The position numbers and the translations under genes were made by a program. The notes beneath the pieces were generated by a model, which saw only the letters and a list, made by a program, of their open reading frames with translations, searched no databases and had not been told where the DNA came from. A DNA stretch of 64,000 nt. Source: JAEVLT01 sp964484065. GTDB lineage: Bacteria; Bacillota; Bacilli; Bacillales; Cytobacillaceae. Shown in pieces: positions 24,548-33,764 of the stretch. The first letter of the stretch is position 1; every line of letters begins with the position of its first letter. The stretch covers positions 1-64,000 of the forward strand of contig CAZAEW010000018.1 of assembly GCA_964484065.1 (NCBI GenBank), read 5' to 3'.

Positions 24548-25564
24548 ATGAAGTCAAAGCAGTGGTATCGGAAGCAATTGAAACGCAAGCCTGTGCAAAT
24601 TGCCAGACATGCCGTCCAAGCCTTGTTTCTGTTATTTATACTTTATGTCGGTCTTCAGTTTTATCAGTTTTATCTGCATTTTCAAGCTCCCGGCCAGCAT
24701 CCTTTTGTGGAAAGACCATCAGCGGTCGAAGGATTTTTGCCAATCAGTGCCTTAGTGGCGTTAAAGGTTTGGCTGACGAGCGGTTATTTTGATAAGATTC
24801 ACCCTGCCGGTCTTGTCCTGATCATCTTTTTTGTCGGTTCGGGCCTCTTATTCCGGCGTGCTTTCTGCAGCTGGCTTTGCCCGATTGGGACGTTCAGTGA
24901 ATGGCTGGGCAGCTTAGGGAAAAAGATTTTTAAACGGAACTTTGAGATTCCAACATTGCTTGCTTGGCTGCTGACGCCTCTAAAGTATCTGCTTTTACTG
25001 TTTTTCGTTGGATTGGTATACAGCATGTCACCGTATATGGCAAGAATTTTCCTAGATGATCCTTATAATAAAATTTCTGATGTGAAAATGCTGCTATTTT
25101 TCCTAAACATCAGCGGATTTTCCTTAGGAGTCGTTCTGATCTTAGTTCTTCTTTCCCTGTTCTTTAAAAACTTTTGGTGCCGTTTTCTCTGTCCGTATGG
25201 CGCCCTGATCGGCCTTGGTTCCATTTTTCGAATAACAAAGGTTAGAAGAAATGAAGATACCTGTACGAATTGCGAAATGTGCACAAGAGTTTGTCCGTCC
25301 AGAATCAGAGTTCACGAGAAACAGGCGGTCAATTCTCTTAATTGCAACGCCTGTATGGCATGCGTAGAGGCTTGCCCGATCAAAGATACATTAAACATGA
25401 CGGTTGTGAATAAAAAGGTGAACAAATGGGTTATTCCGGCGACCTTTCTAGGACTCTTCTTCCTTGTTGTCATTATTGCCAAAGTAACCGGCCACTGGAA
25501 CACCGTCATTACGTACGATGAATGGAAGCAGCTTATTCCGCAAGCTGCCAATATTGGACACTAA
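24548..25564 (+). CDS. NapH/YccM-like membrane polyferredoxin
   Basis: A 338-residue membrane protein with about five helices. Two CxxxCP motifs sit at membrane faces (CSWLCPIG and CRFLCPYG), as in NapH, NosR and RdxA/FixG relatives. Then come two full 4Fe-4S sites, CTNCEMCTRVCP and CNACMACVEACP, and one C-terminal helix. Such proteins oxidise quinol or move electrons across the membrane. Single-gene unit with a terminator and an Fnr-like site, suggesting use under oxygen limitation; it might supply electrons to the molybdenum enzyme 10 kb upstream, but that link is only inferred. ATG follows ATGGAGG. Confidence 0.88.
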   Translation: MKSKQWYRKQLKRKPVQIARHAVQALFLLFILYVGLQFYQFYLHFQAPGQHPFVERPSAVEGFLPISALVALKVWLTSGYFDKIHPAGLVLIIFFVGSGLLFRRAFCSWLCPIGTFSEWLGSLGKKIFKRNFEIPTLLAWLLTPLKYLLLLFFVGLVYSMSPYMARIFLDDPYNKISDVKMLLFFLNISGFSLGVVLILVLLSLFFKNFWCRFLCPYGALIGLGSIFRITKVRRNEDTCTNCEMCTRVCPSRIRVHEKQAVNSLNCNACMACVEACPIKDTLNMTVVNKKVNKWVIPATFLGLFFLVVIIAKVTGHWNTVITYDEWKQLIPQAANIGH

Positions 25565-25577
25565 TAAATTTTTATCG

Positions 25578-25606
25578 GAGGCTGCCACGTTAGGCAGCCT
25601 TTTTTC
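25578..25606 (+). terminator. Terminator after the polyferredoxin gene
   Basis: GGCTGCC / GGCAGCC stem, 6-base loop, six T residues. Confidence 0.92.
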
Positions 25607-25647
25607 TAATAAGTAAAGAAAGTATAAAAGTTTGGACTTTGAGAATT

Positions 25648-25842
25648 GTCCAGCTTCACAAGAATAAGCTTCGGAAGCGAAGCATCGCACGAAGGAAAAG
25701 CTTTAGCTTTTTCGAGGAGCGCCTAGCCCCTCAGGGTCAAATAACCTTCGGCCCAAAAAGTCAAAGTGCGGACTTTTTGGGCCGAAGAACATTTGACCAT
25801 CGGGGCTGGGCAAGGCGCTTGCGCTTTTCTTATTCTTATAGG
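25648..25842. repeat. Large palindromic Bacillaceae intergenic element
   Basis: A nested inverted repeat of almost 200 bp. The perfect 17-bp inner stem is CTTCGGCCCAAAAAGTC (25746-25762) with GACTTTTTGGGCCGAAG (25771-25787). Outside it lie GGTCAAAT (25735) / ATTTGACC (25791), AGCCCC (25725) / GGGGCT (25802), GCGCC / GGCGC and AAGAATAAG (25660) / CTTATTCTT (25829). The phrases GCGCCTAGCCCCT and GGCGCTTGCGCTTTTCTTAT recur in intergenic regions of many Bacillaceae, as I recall them. No gene is seen in 25565-25900. Confidence 0.8.
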
Positions 25843-25900
25843 CACATCCCTATATTTTTTCCATATACATAAAGCAAAAAGGCAAAATGGAGAATTGACG

Positions 25901-27727
25901 ATGTTTATGAAAAAGAAAAAGTCCGCACAAGGGGATAAAACTTCGTGTTCATATGCGGAAAGAATGCAGGTATGGGCCAATCAAAAAGAACATTCAGAGC
26001 AAGCGAAACAGGAGTATTACTCTAATGACCGCAGCGTCCATCTTTTTCCCGCTTTAGTAAAAGAAATTGGCGGGAACAAATGGGGATACATTAATTCCAA
26101 AGGGAAATTCATACTACCGCCCATCTATGATCACGCCGGTGATTTTCAGGAAAACGGCCTGGCCGTTGTAAGATTGAAAGGTCAAGAAGGCATCATCAAC
26201 ACCAACGGTTATAGCATCGTCAAACCAAAGTACGAAACCATTCATCCCTTTTCGGAAGGGCGCGCAGCCGTGATTGATCATGGCAGATATAAAGTCATTG
26301 ATGAAAGCGGAAAAGAGCTTACTACTAAAGCCTATTCCTACATCGGAGATTTTCAGGAAGGGCGGGCGCAATTCGCCGAGACGGACGAAAAAGGCCGCTA
26401 TTTATACGGTTATTTAAACAAAAGGGGAAAAGAAGTTCTGCCGGCAGCCTACGAATCAGCAAGTGATTTCATAGATGGAAAAGCAATTGTGAAAATGGAC
26501 TGCGGCCCCTATGCATTGATCAATCTGACCGGAAAAGTACTGAAAACTTATCAGTATCCGTTTGTTGGTTATTATGGGGGTGGCCTGCTCGCCTTTCAAA
26601 AAAACAGCGGCGGGAAGTTTGGCTACCTGAATGAAGCGGGCAGCATCGTCATCGAAACAAAATTTACGGGGGTCCAGGCGTTTATGGATTCTTGTGCAAT
26701 TGTAAATGTGGAAGATGAGTACGGTCTGATTGACCGGACCGGGAAGTATATTTTTAAACCGGCATACAATGATATTTTGCACCTCGGCGAAGCCCGGATT
26801 GCAATCGGTAAAGCCATTGATACGGAAAAACCGATTATTGGTTCCATGTATGGAGTAGCCGATACCTCCGGCCGTCATTACACCGGATTTATTTTTGGCG
26901 GAATCTCCAAATATGTGAATGAAAAATCCTCCGCTTACAACGAGCACGATACCTTTTTTATAGATAAAAACGGAAATCGGATTGAGGACCTTCCATCCGT
27001 CAGCGGGAGCGGAGAGATGCACTGTGATAAAAAGCTTATTAAAGCGAATATCGATTTTCATCTTCTCTATTTTGAAAAAAGCGGGGCGCTTGTTTGGAAG
27101 CAAAATGACGAGATTTTATTAAATGACCAATATAGCGTTCTAGAAAAAAAGTATAAGCCAAACAAGGATTTCTTAGTTAACTATCCGGAGATATCCGGGA
27201 TTGCAAGCCAAAAAACGTTAAGCAAAATTAATCAGTTTTTGAAGGATTTATCCGGAATCAAGGAAACACCGGCCCATCTGCAGCTCGAGTCCAATTATTT
27301 CGGAGATTTTGAAGTTCCTTTTTATAAAAGAGATTTACTTGTTATTGAAATAACCGGATATAATTATCCTTTTGGAGCAACGCACGGGGTACCTGTAAAA
27401 AAATACGCACATATCGATCTGAAAAATGGGGATATCTATCATTTTAATGATTTATTTAAGCCGGGAAGCCAATATGTCAAAATCATTAGTGAAATCATTG
27501 GCAATCAAATTCGCCACAGTGATACGTATTCCTATGTTTTTCATGGGAGCTACAAAGGCATCCAGGCCGATCAGCCTTTTTATATCAGTAAAAACGGTTT
27601 AAATATTTATTTTGCACCTTATGAAATTGCCCCGTATGCAGCCGGTTTTCCAGCCTTTTCAATAGCCTTTGGCGATATTATTTCGATCATCGACCAATCG
27701 GGTCCATTTTGGAGGTCGTTTCATTAA
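25901..27727 (+). CDS. WG-repeat protein with C-terminal DUF3298-like domain
   Basis: A 608-residue protein starting at the ATG at 25901 (GGAG 8 bases upstream); the longer frame runs into the palindromic element. From about residue 45 to 330 there are six or seven WG-type repeats of about 45 residues (NKWGYINSKGKFILPPIYDHAGDF, YGYLNKRGKEVLPAAYESASDF, KFGYLNEAGSIVIETKF and so on). About 450-600 resembles the DUF3298/RsiV-like domain (YISKNGLNIYFAPYEIAPYAAGF). No signal peptide is seen. WG proteins are common in Bacillus but their role is not known. It is followed closely by two small genes. Confidence 0.85.
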   Translation: MFMKKKKSAQGDKTSCSYAERMQVWANQKEHSEQAKQEYYSNDRSVHLFPALVKEIGGNKWGYINSKGKFILPPIYDHAGDFQENGLAVVRLKGQEGIINTNGYSIVKPKYETIHPFSEGRAAVIDHGRYKVIDESGKELTTKAYSYIGDFQEGRAQFAETDEKGRYLYGYLNKRGKEVLPAAYESASDFIDGKAIVKMDCGPYALINLTGKVLKTYQYPFVGYYGGGLLAFQKNSGGKFGYLNEAGSIVIETKFTGVQAFMDSCAIVNVEDEYGLIDRTGKYIFKPAYNDILHLGEARIAIGKAIDTEKPIIGSMYGVADTSGRHYTGFIFGGISKYVNEKSSAYNEHDTFFIDKNGNRIEDLPSVSGSGEMHCDKKLIKANIDFHLLYFEKSGALVWKQNDEILLNDQYSVLEKKYKPNKDFLVNYPEISGIASQKTLSKINQFLKDLSGIKETPAHLQLESNYFGDFEVPFYKRDLLVIEITGYNYPFGATHGVPVKKYAHIDLKNGDIYHFNDLFKPGSQYVKIISEIIGNQIRHSDTYSYVFHGSYKGIQADQPFYISKNGLNIYFAPYEIAPYAAGFPAFSIAFGDIISIIDQSGPFWRSFH

Positions 27728-27767
27728 GACTATAGAGTGCAATAAAGTGAAAACAAGGAGAAACTTT

Positions 27768-28115
27768 ATGCTTACCGAAGCTCATGCATTCAGAACAGAC
27801 GGTTTGATAACAGTAGAACTCATTGGTCAAACTCCCACACCGTATGATGAGGCAGTAATAATCGGTCATTATCCTGGAACCGTCATACACAGCGCCGATC
27901 CGGGTGCTGCCCAAATTTTTATACGAGAGGGAAAAAAACCTGAATATGAAAATATGTATTACCCGCAATTATTCGGGAAAATATGGATTTTTAATCATGT
28001 GATTCAGGATTATTTTCATAAAACGGTTGAAATTTTTATAAACGACCTTTGTGTTCGAAAAATTCGGGTTATCGAAAACACAGTATACGGAATGTATAAC
28101 ATAGTTGATTTATAG
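27768..28115 (+). CDS. Hypothetical protein
   Basis: A 115-residue soluble protein; ATG 27768 follows AAGGAGA. Beta-rich with many Tyr, Ile and Val residues (VIIGHYPGTVIHSADPGAAQIFIREGKKPEY). No motif recognised. Lies 40 bp behind the WG-repeat gene and just before a DUF5661-like gene, so may be co-transcribed. Confidence 0.7.
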   Translation: MLTEAHAFRTDGLITVELIGQTPTPYDEAVIIGHYPGTVIHSADPGAAQIFIREGKKPEYENMYYPQLFGKIWIFNHVIQDYFHKTVEIFINDLCVRKIRVIENTVYGMYNIVDL

Positions 28116-28160
28116 TTTGAACATCTTTATTGTTCATAACTACCTTTTTAGGAGTGATTA

Positions 28161-28556
28161 ATGATGCATTATTATTACCCATATATGAACCCTCTGCATA
28201 ACTGTTATAACTACAACAGAAGCATACTTAACAGATATCCAAATAGGATTCAGCCTAATCATTTGCCGGCAACCCATTTAAACATTGCCCGAACAAGCTT
28301 TTCTAAAGAGGAAGCAGCCGCTATCGCTTTACTTTTAGGTATTGATTTTTCTAAAAGTATCTTTGATATAGACGAATTTTGGATGGGCGTCAATACTGAA
28401 CTTGAACATGGAAGACAGTCCAGCCAAACAAATGTTACTGATGATGACCCAATCTTGACTGGGAAAATTGCACTGGCCCATCTTAACGAGTTTCCTGACT
28501 ACTATAAAAGATTAAAAGTGATGGAGAACGAAGCAAAAGCATATTGGAACAAATGA
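28161..28556 (+). CDS. DUF5661-like protein
   Basis: A 131-residue protein. The first 45 residues are rich in Tyr, Asn and Pro. The rest matches the pattern of DUF5661 (SKEEAAAIALLLGIDFSKSIFDIDEFWMG ... DPILTGKIALAHLNEFPDYYKRL), a small helical domain of unknown function common in Bacillus and Clostridium. Start ATG 28161 or 28164, after AGGAGTG. The 117-bp gap to the next gene holds nothing convincing. Confidence 0.75.
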   Translation: MMHYYYPYMNPLHNCYNYNRSILNRYPNRIQPNHLPATHLNIARTSFSKEEAAAIALLLGIDFSKSIFDIDEFWMGVNTELEHGRQSSQTNVTDDDPILTGKIALAHLNEFPDYYKRLKVMENEAKAYWNK

Positions 28557-28673
28557 TATAGACAATGGCGTTATATGTATCAACCGGAGGCATTGCTAGA
28601 AAAATCGTTCTCTGCATGTTACTCTAAAATTCATAAAACACTTAATGATGCACAGAAATAAATAAGGAGTATC

Positions 28674-30080
28674 ATGATTATGACGCCGAACGCAGAATTA
28701 AAACCAGAACAGGTTACAGATATTCTTCAGGAACATCATCATTTCTTTCATTCCGGCCAAACGAAAGATATTCATTTTCGTTTGCAGCAATTAGAAAAAT
28801 TAAAAGAGGGCGTTATTAAATACGAAGCCCAAATGACGGAAGCTCTTCACAAGGATTTGGGAAAGCATCCCTTCGAATCCTACACATCCGAAATCGGATT
28901 TGTGTTAAACAGTATTACCCATACGATGAAGCACTTAAAAAAATGGGCGAAGCCAAAAAAGGTAAAAACTCCATTAACCTTGTTTCCTTCAAAAAGCCTA
29001 ATTCGATACGAACCGTATGGCACCGTCTTAATTATTGGTCCATTCAATTATCCCTTCCAGCTTCTGATTGAGCCGCTTATTGGGGCAATTGCCGCTGGAA
29101 ACTGCGCTGTTCTCAAGCCCTCTGAAGTGGTTCCAAATGTCTCAGCAGTCATTACAGAAATGATTGAAAGCATTTTTGATCAATCATATATCCGTGCGGT
29201 CCGGGGCGGAATAGAAACGAATACATCTTTAATCCATGCGCCATTTGATTATATTTTTTTCACAGGAAGTGTTTCTGTTGGAAAAATGGTTATGGAGGCA
29301 GCCGCGAAAAACCTTGTGCCTGTTACTCTTGAGCTGGGCGGGAAAAGCCCTGTTATGGTTGATCAAACTGCAGATATAAAAATGGCTGCAAAGCGAATCA
29401 TCTGGGGTAAAATGTTAAATGCCGGGCAAACCTGTGTGGCCCCTGATTATCTGGTGGTCCATGAGGAAGTAAAAAAAGAATTGATTGAAGAAATGAAGCG
29501 CACCCTTGCTGCCTTTTATGGATCCAATATGGAAAAAAGCAATGATTTCGGCCGGATCGTAAATGATCGGCATTTTTATCGTTTAAAAACGCTTCTGGAA
29601 AAAGATAAGGATCAAATCATTTTCGGAGGAGAAGCGAATTCGAATACACGCTTTATTGAACCAACGTTAATCGAGGCCGATTGGAATTCCGCTTCCATGG
29701 AAGACGAAATATTCGGTCCGCTGCTTCCCATTTTAACCTATACTGATTTAGAAGGTGCGATCCAATCGATCAACCAACTTTCTAAACCGCTGGCGCTGTA
29801 TCTTTTCACATCGGATAAACAAGCAGAAGAAAAAGTGCTGACGGAAATTTCTTCAGGAGGAGTAAGCATCAATAATACCGTCACGCATTTGGCAAATCCT
29901 GAATTGCCTTTTGGCGGGGTTGGCCACTCCGGAATCGGGGCTTACCATGGTTATTATAGCTTTACAACTTTTTCACACGAAAAAAGCATTCTTAAAACCA
30001 GCACAAAAATAAATGTGCCGCTGCTATTCCCGCCCTATAATGATAAAAACTTAAAATGGGTTCGCCGCTTTTTAAAATAA
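28674..30080 (+). CDS. Aldehyde dehydrogenase (YwdH-like)
   Basis: A 468-residue NAD(P)-dependent aldehyde dehydrogenase. The nucleotide-binding region has IIGPFNYPFQL and the FFTGSVSVGK motif; the catalytic Glu is E220 in TLELGGKSP and the nucleophile C254 in NAGQTCVAPDY. The C-terminal stretch with a hydrophobic tail (LLFPPYNDKNLKWVRRFLK) and short length fit the class 3 fatty-aldehyde branch. Ribosome site AAGGAG before the ATG. Probable substrates are medium or long aldehydes. Confidence 0.94.
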   Translation: MIMTPNAELKPEQVTDILQEHHHFFHSGQTKDIHFRLQQLEKLKEGVIKYEAQMTEALHKDLGKHPFESYTSEIGFVLNSITHTMKHLKKWAKPKKVKTPLTLFPSKSLIRYEPYGTVLIIGPFNYPFQLLIEPLIGAIAAGNCAVLKPSEVVPNVSAVITEMIESIFDQSYIRAVRGGIETNTSLIHAPFDYIFFTGSVSVGKMVMEAAAKNLVPVTLELGGKSPVMVDQTADIKMAAKRIIWGKMLNAGQTCVAPDYLVVHEEVKKELIEEMKRTLAAFYGSNMEKSNDFGRIVNDRHFYRLKTLLEKDKDQIIFGGEANSNTRFIEPTLIEADWNSASMEDEIFGPLLPILTYTDLEGAIQSINQLSKPLALYLFTSDKQAEEKVLTEISSGGVSINNTVTHLANPELPFGGVGHSGIGAYHGYYSFTTFSHEKSILKTSTKINVPLLFPPYNDKNLKWVRRFLK

Positions 30081-30152
30081 ACTTCCTCATTTGAGGAAGC
30101 TGCATATGCGGCTTTAAAACATAGTTTGATAAATTTATATAAAAGTTTGATT

Positions 30153-30180
30153 AAAATCCTGTGTTGTGCAGGATTTTTTC
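30153..30180 (+). terminator. Terminator in the gap after the aldehyde dehydrogenase
   Basis: AAAATCCTG / CAGGATTTTTT. The gap 30081-30410 also contains CTTCCTC-ATTT-GAGGAAG right after the stop and the terminator-like dispersed element at 30266-30327; no gene is seen in it. Confidence 0.75.
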
Positions 30181-30265
30181 TATTTCAGCAATCGGTTCAT
30201 TTTCTGGAATAACACATTTAAAGAAATCGTTACAGGTGAAGAGATGGTGAGAATTTTCACTTAAA

Positions 30266-30327
30266 CGATCGGGTGCAAGAGTTAAAGATCAAAGCTGTCA
30301 TTATTATCGGCAGCTTTTTCTTTTTGT
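30266..30327 (+). repeat. Dispersed box plus terminator hairpin, copy 1
   Basis: CGGGTGCAAGAGTTAAAGATC followed by AAAGCTGTC ... GGCAGCTTT and a T-rich tail. Related elements occur at 33586, 49366 and 51401. Confidence 0.6.
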
Positions 30328-30410
30328 AAGGGAGGTTAATTTAACAAATACATAATTTGTATTTTTAAACACAAATTATAAAAAGAATAATGCTAAGAGG
30401 CGATGCTAAA

Positions 30411-31409
30411 ATGGAACAACATAAGATTGATTTAACTACCCCAGAGATGACCGCTTTATGGACGACTTACATTCAAAATACCGCCATAATCTGTTTTTAC
30501 CAGCATTTTATAACGTATATACAGGATGCTGAAATAAAACCGATTGTTGAGGAAGCATTACAATTAACAAATAACTATATCAATGAAATCAAAGATATTC
30601 TCATCAAAGATAACTTTCCAATTCCTAAGGGATTCTCTGAAAAAGATGTGAATCCTTCTGCACCACCCCTTTTTACCGATTTATTTTCACTCAGTTTTGT
30701 GTATCGGGTAGGTCAAATGAATGTTGAATACTATGCTAAAACACTGACCAAGGTAGCTCGAAGTGACGTTGTACAATTTTTGGACAATGCTCTATCTACA
30801 ACCACTCAACTCTATAAGAAATCACTTCATTTAATGTTATCTAAGGGGATTTACGATCGCCCTCCAAAAATTCCTTATCCCCATAAGGTAGAATATATTG
30901 AAAAGGATCCGTCACTTCTTCAATCGTTGTTTGGTGAGAAGCGATCAATGAATTCGATGGAACTAGGTGAGATTTTTTATACCATTGAACGAAATTGTAT
31001 AGGACTTCTATTATTATTTGGCTTAATACAGGTCACAAAGGATAAAGAAATTAAAGATTATTTGATTAGAGGAAAACAACTTGCAGAAAAACAAATAGAA
31101 ATTTTTAACAAGGTGTTAAAGGATGAAGGGCACATCGGTAACATTCCTGTGAGTATGGAAGTAACTGATTCTACTGAATCACCATTTTCAAACCGGTTAA
31201 TCCTATTCATAATCAGTACAACAACAACTATAGGCATCCAATTATTAGGATACTCGATGTCTGTAACACTAAGAAAAGACATAACAATCCATTATGTACA
31301 ATTAATTTTAGAGATTATGAAATATGGAGAAAAGGGTCTCGACCTTTTAATTAATCGCGGCTGGATGGAGAAACCCCCTCAATCAATAAATCGGGTTAAG
31401 CAATGTTAA
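30411..31409 (+). CDS. DUF3231 family protein
   Basis: A 332-residue all-helical protein made of two related halves (each ending near GIYDRPPKIPYP and RGWMEKPPQ), typical of DUF3231 proteins of Bacillus, which resemble ferritin-like four-helix bundles and some spore-coat proteins. ATG 30411 is preferred over 30390 because of AGAGG 10 bases upstream. Function unknown; sporulation-linked by family habit only. Confidence 0.85.
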   Translation: MEQHKIDLTTPEMTALWTTYIQNTAIICFYQHFITYIQDAEIKPIVEEALQLTNNYINEIKDILIKDNFPIPKGFSEKDVNPSAPPLFTDLFSLSFVYRVGQMNVEYYAKTLTKVARSDVVQFLDNALSTTTQLYKKSLHLMLSKGIYDRPPKIPYPHKVEYIEKDPSLLQSLFGEKRSMNSMELGEIFYTIERNCIGLLLLFGLIQVTKDKEIKDYLIRGKQLAEKQIEIFNKVLKDEGHIGNIPVSMEVTDSTESPFSNRLILFIISTTTTIGIQLLGYSMSVTLRKDITIHYVQLILEIMKYGEKGLDLLINRGWMEKPPQSINRVKQC

Positions 31410-31478
31410 TTCTAAAGTATTTGATCTTGTCTGGTTTCCGATCATTTATATATAGAATTCCTGGATTTAGCTTCCTAT

Positions 31479-31510
31479 TTACTTTAAGTGAACTAATTCA
31501 CTTAAAGTAA
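31479..31510. repeat. Perfect 14-bp inverted repeat
   Basis: TTACTTTAAGTGAA (31479-31492), loop CTAA, TTCACTTAAAGTAA (31497-31510), with no T-run. Immediately after it lies a normal terminator, AAAAGCAGCGGA / TCCGTTGCTTTT (31528-31554). Confidence 0.8.
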
Positions 31511-31565
31511 CAGGTGCAATAGTGGAAAAAAGCAGCGGAGATTCCGTTGCTTTTCTAAAAATATT

Positions 31566-32256
31566 TTAAATATAATTCTCTCCTAAGACTCTCACTTAAT
31601 TGAGCATAAATCCTAGTGGTTTCGCTCTTTTCGTACCCTAGTAAACTTTGAATAACATCAATGGGAGATCCATTGTTCAATAGGTGTGTGGCATAGCTGT
31701 GGCGTAGTTGGTGTGGATGAATTTCTTTGTTGATCCCTGCACGACTTGAAATACGCTTTATAATGTATCTCCTTTTCCAATCACAATAGCTGAGCGATTA
31801 GACCAATTTATAGAATTCTTTTCAAGAGAAACAATTTCACCTATTCTACAACCCGTTGAAAACATAAACTCAAATAACACCTTTTCCATTGGAGTAAAGC
31901 ACGCTTTCCTCAAATGTTCAATTTCTTTCTCGGTTAGAAATTTTGGAATTCGTTTTCCCAGCTTTGATTCTTTTATTTTTGCTGCTGGATTTTTTGGTAT
32001 ATACCATTCTTCGTGTGACCAGCGAAATATCGACTTAATAAATCAGATTCGATGAGATAAACTTGATGGCTTTTAGTGTTCGTTGAATTTTGCTAAGTAT
32101 CCCTTCAGATGTTGTCGTCAACGTTTCAATACTCACATCGTTAAAGTGTTGAATGAGTAACTTTGATTGTAGTCGATATGCTTTTAATGTTTGTGGAGAA
32201 AACCCTTCAATCCTTTTAGCAGATTCATAAAGTTCCCACGCTTTTGATAAAAGCAT
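31566..32256 (-). pseudogene. Decayed tyrosine recombinase (XerC/D-like integrase)
   Basis: The minus strand from 32256 encodes an N-terminal SAM-like core-binding piece (MLLSKAWELYESAKRIEGFSPQTLKAYR...). A frameshift near 32045 continues it in another frame (FRWSHEEWYIPKNPAAKIKES ... FMFSTGCRIGEIVSL, the first catalytic Arg box). A second break near 31765 appears to remove 30-40 residues. A last piece, HPHQLRHSYATHLLNNGSPIDVIQSLLGYEKSETTRIYAQ, holds the HxLRH box, the His and the nucleophilic Tyr. The active-site pieces exist but not in one frame. It marks an old integration or resolvase event at the edge of the accessory region. Confidence 0.85.
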
Positions 32257-32461
32257 ATTAAATCACTCCCTAAATTGGTTTAATAGAGGAATTATTGCCT
32301 TGATTACAGAAATGAAAACGTTGGATATTAAACCATTAGGGGTCAGTGAAATAAGGCACAAAAAATTCACATACATATTTTAAATATTCTGTAATAATAA
32401 AATGAGTAAAAAAGTTATTTTAATCGATGAGTTTGAATGAATTCTTGAAAGGAGAACTTGT

Positions 32462-32731
32462 TTGGCGAACTCATTAAGAAAAGTCTTATTAATATTAATA
32501 CTAACAGTTATAGGAATATTGTTACTTGAGTTTTTAATAGGGATAGTCTTAATTGTAGGTTCCACTTACTTCTCAGGATTAATAGAGTATATTCTTATAA
32601 TGGTTTCTTTCCTTTCTCTACTTGCTGTTGAATTCATTCTTTTATGGAAACGTATTATGACCAAGATAGTATTAGTCATTTCTATTCTTAATATTTTAGT
32701 TCTTGTTGTTGGTAATATATGGTTGTTGTAA
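32462..32731 (+). CDS. Small hydrophobic membrane protein
   Basis: An 89-residue protein with three hydrophobic helices and almost no loops; TTG start 8 bases behind AAAGGAG. No family recognised. It is followed by a GGCTGC / GCAGCC terminator at 32771-32796. Confidence 0.6.
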   Translation: MANSLRKVLLILILTVIGILLLEFLIGIVLIVGSTYFSGLIEYILIMVSFLSLLAVEFILLWKRIMTKIVLVISILNILVLVVGNIWLL

Positions 32732-32770
32732 AAAAGTTACTTTCAAATGAGGTGCTTTACTAAAAAGATT

Positions 32771-32796
32771 GGCTGCTTTAAAAGGCAGCCTTTTAT
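32771..32796 (+). terminator. Terminator after the small membrane protein gene
   Basis: GGCTGC-TTTAAAAG-GCAGCC and TTTT. Confidence 0.75.
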
Positions 32797-32972
32797 TGTG
32801 CTAATGGAACAGGTTTGTTCAATAAGAAATCACAAAAGGAATGAGCATTTACTGTAAAATAAGATTAGACGTATTAATGTTCTAATAAAAAAGTTATGCA
32901 AAAAATCGAGATGATGCAGATTAGTATTTTAGTACGAAACATATGTATGTGTAATATTAGGGGGGAATTACT

Positions 32973-33491
32973 ATGGAAATATTATTTGAAAATCGCTACA
33001 AAATGACTAAGAAACGATTTATGAATTGGGCTAAGAATCCTATCAAGAAAAATTACTTTGTTGTTCTATGGCTTATCCTTATGATTATTACAATTTTTAT
33101 GTCCATAACTTCTTTTTTCAATCAAGACATATTTTTCTCTGCTTTTTATTTGTTCTTAACAATGTTTTGTATTTATAGGGGTTTTTTTAGAACTAAAATT
33201 TTAATATCAAAACAATTTAAAGTTCTTGCAATCACACAAGGCTTAGATGGATGGGAACGAGTAATTGAATTTGCTGATTGTATTACAGTGATTGATGGAA
33301 TTACAACAACGCAATATAAGTGGAGTCAAATTGTTAAATTGATAGACAATAAAGACTATTTGATTTTAATGCTTAATAATAAATTGGGACTAAGGATAGA
33401 AAAAGATGGATTTACGAAAGGTACTCCTGATTCTTTTTTACAGTTCATTAAAAGTAAGTATCCTAGTATTCCTTTATCTACAAAGAAATAA
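32973..33491 (+). CDS. YcxB-like membrane protein
   Basis: A 172-residue protein: two transmembrane helices (about 28-50 and 57-75), then a soluble domain of the YcxB type (ISKQFKVLAITQGLDGWERVIEFADCITVIDGITTTQYKWSQIVKLIDNKDYLILML), which resembles a PH-like fold. Function unknown in the family. Ribosome site GGGGGGAATT. Single gene. Confidence 0.75.
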   Translation: MEILFENRYKMTKKRFMNWAKNPIKKNYFVVLWLILMIITIFMSITSFFNQDIFFSAFYLFLTMFCIYRGFFRTKILISKQFKVLAITQGLDGWERVIEFADCITVIDGITTTQYKWSQIVKLIDNKDYLILMLNNKLGLRIEKDGFTKGTPDSFLQFIKSKYPSIPLSTKK

Positions 33492-33585
33492 ACATAATCT
33501 TATCTTCATAATTTACATTATTCTTATATTATGAGATAGTATCTCATTTAACTTCAAAAATGAGTTTGTGAAATAATGCACTTAA

Positions 33586-33630
33586 ACTAGGGGCGTTTCT
33601 ACAATAAGTGGAGACGCATTTTTGTTATTG
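33586..33630 (+). terminator. Dispersed box plus hairpin, copy 2
   Basis: AACTAGGGGCG overlaps GCGTTTCT ... GGAGACGC followed by a T-run. Confidence 0.55.
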
Positions 33631-33764
33631 AAGTAGCGGTTCAGGATTGTGCAATAAGAAATGAAAAATATATTAGAAAATACCTCTTCTAAATAATTCC
33701 AAACAATAATTTAGTTTATAATATGCTACAAGACTACAATTTATTAAATAATGAGGAGCTTTTT

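Noticed and set aside
26456..27103. 215-codon minus-strand frame within the WG-repeat gene
   Set aside because: Antisense shadow; the + strand encodes regular WG repeats.
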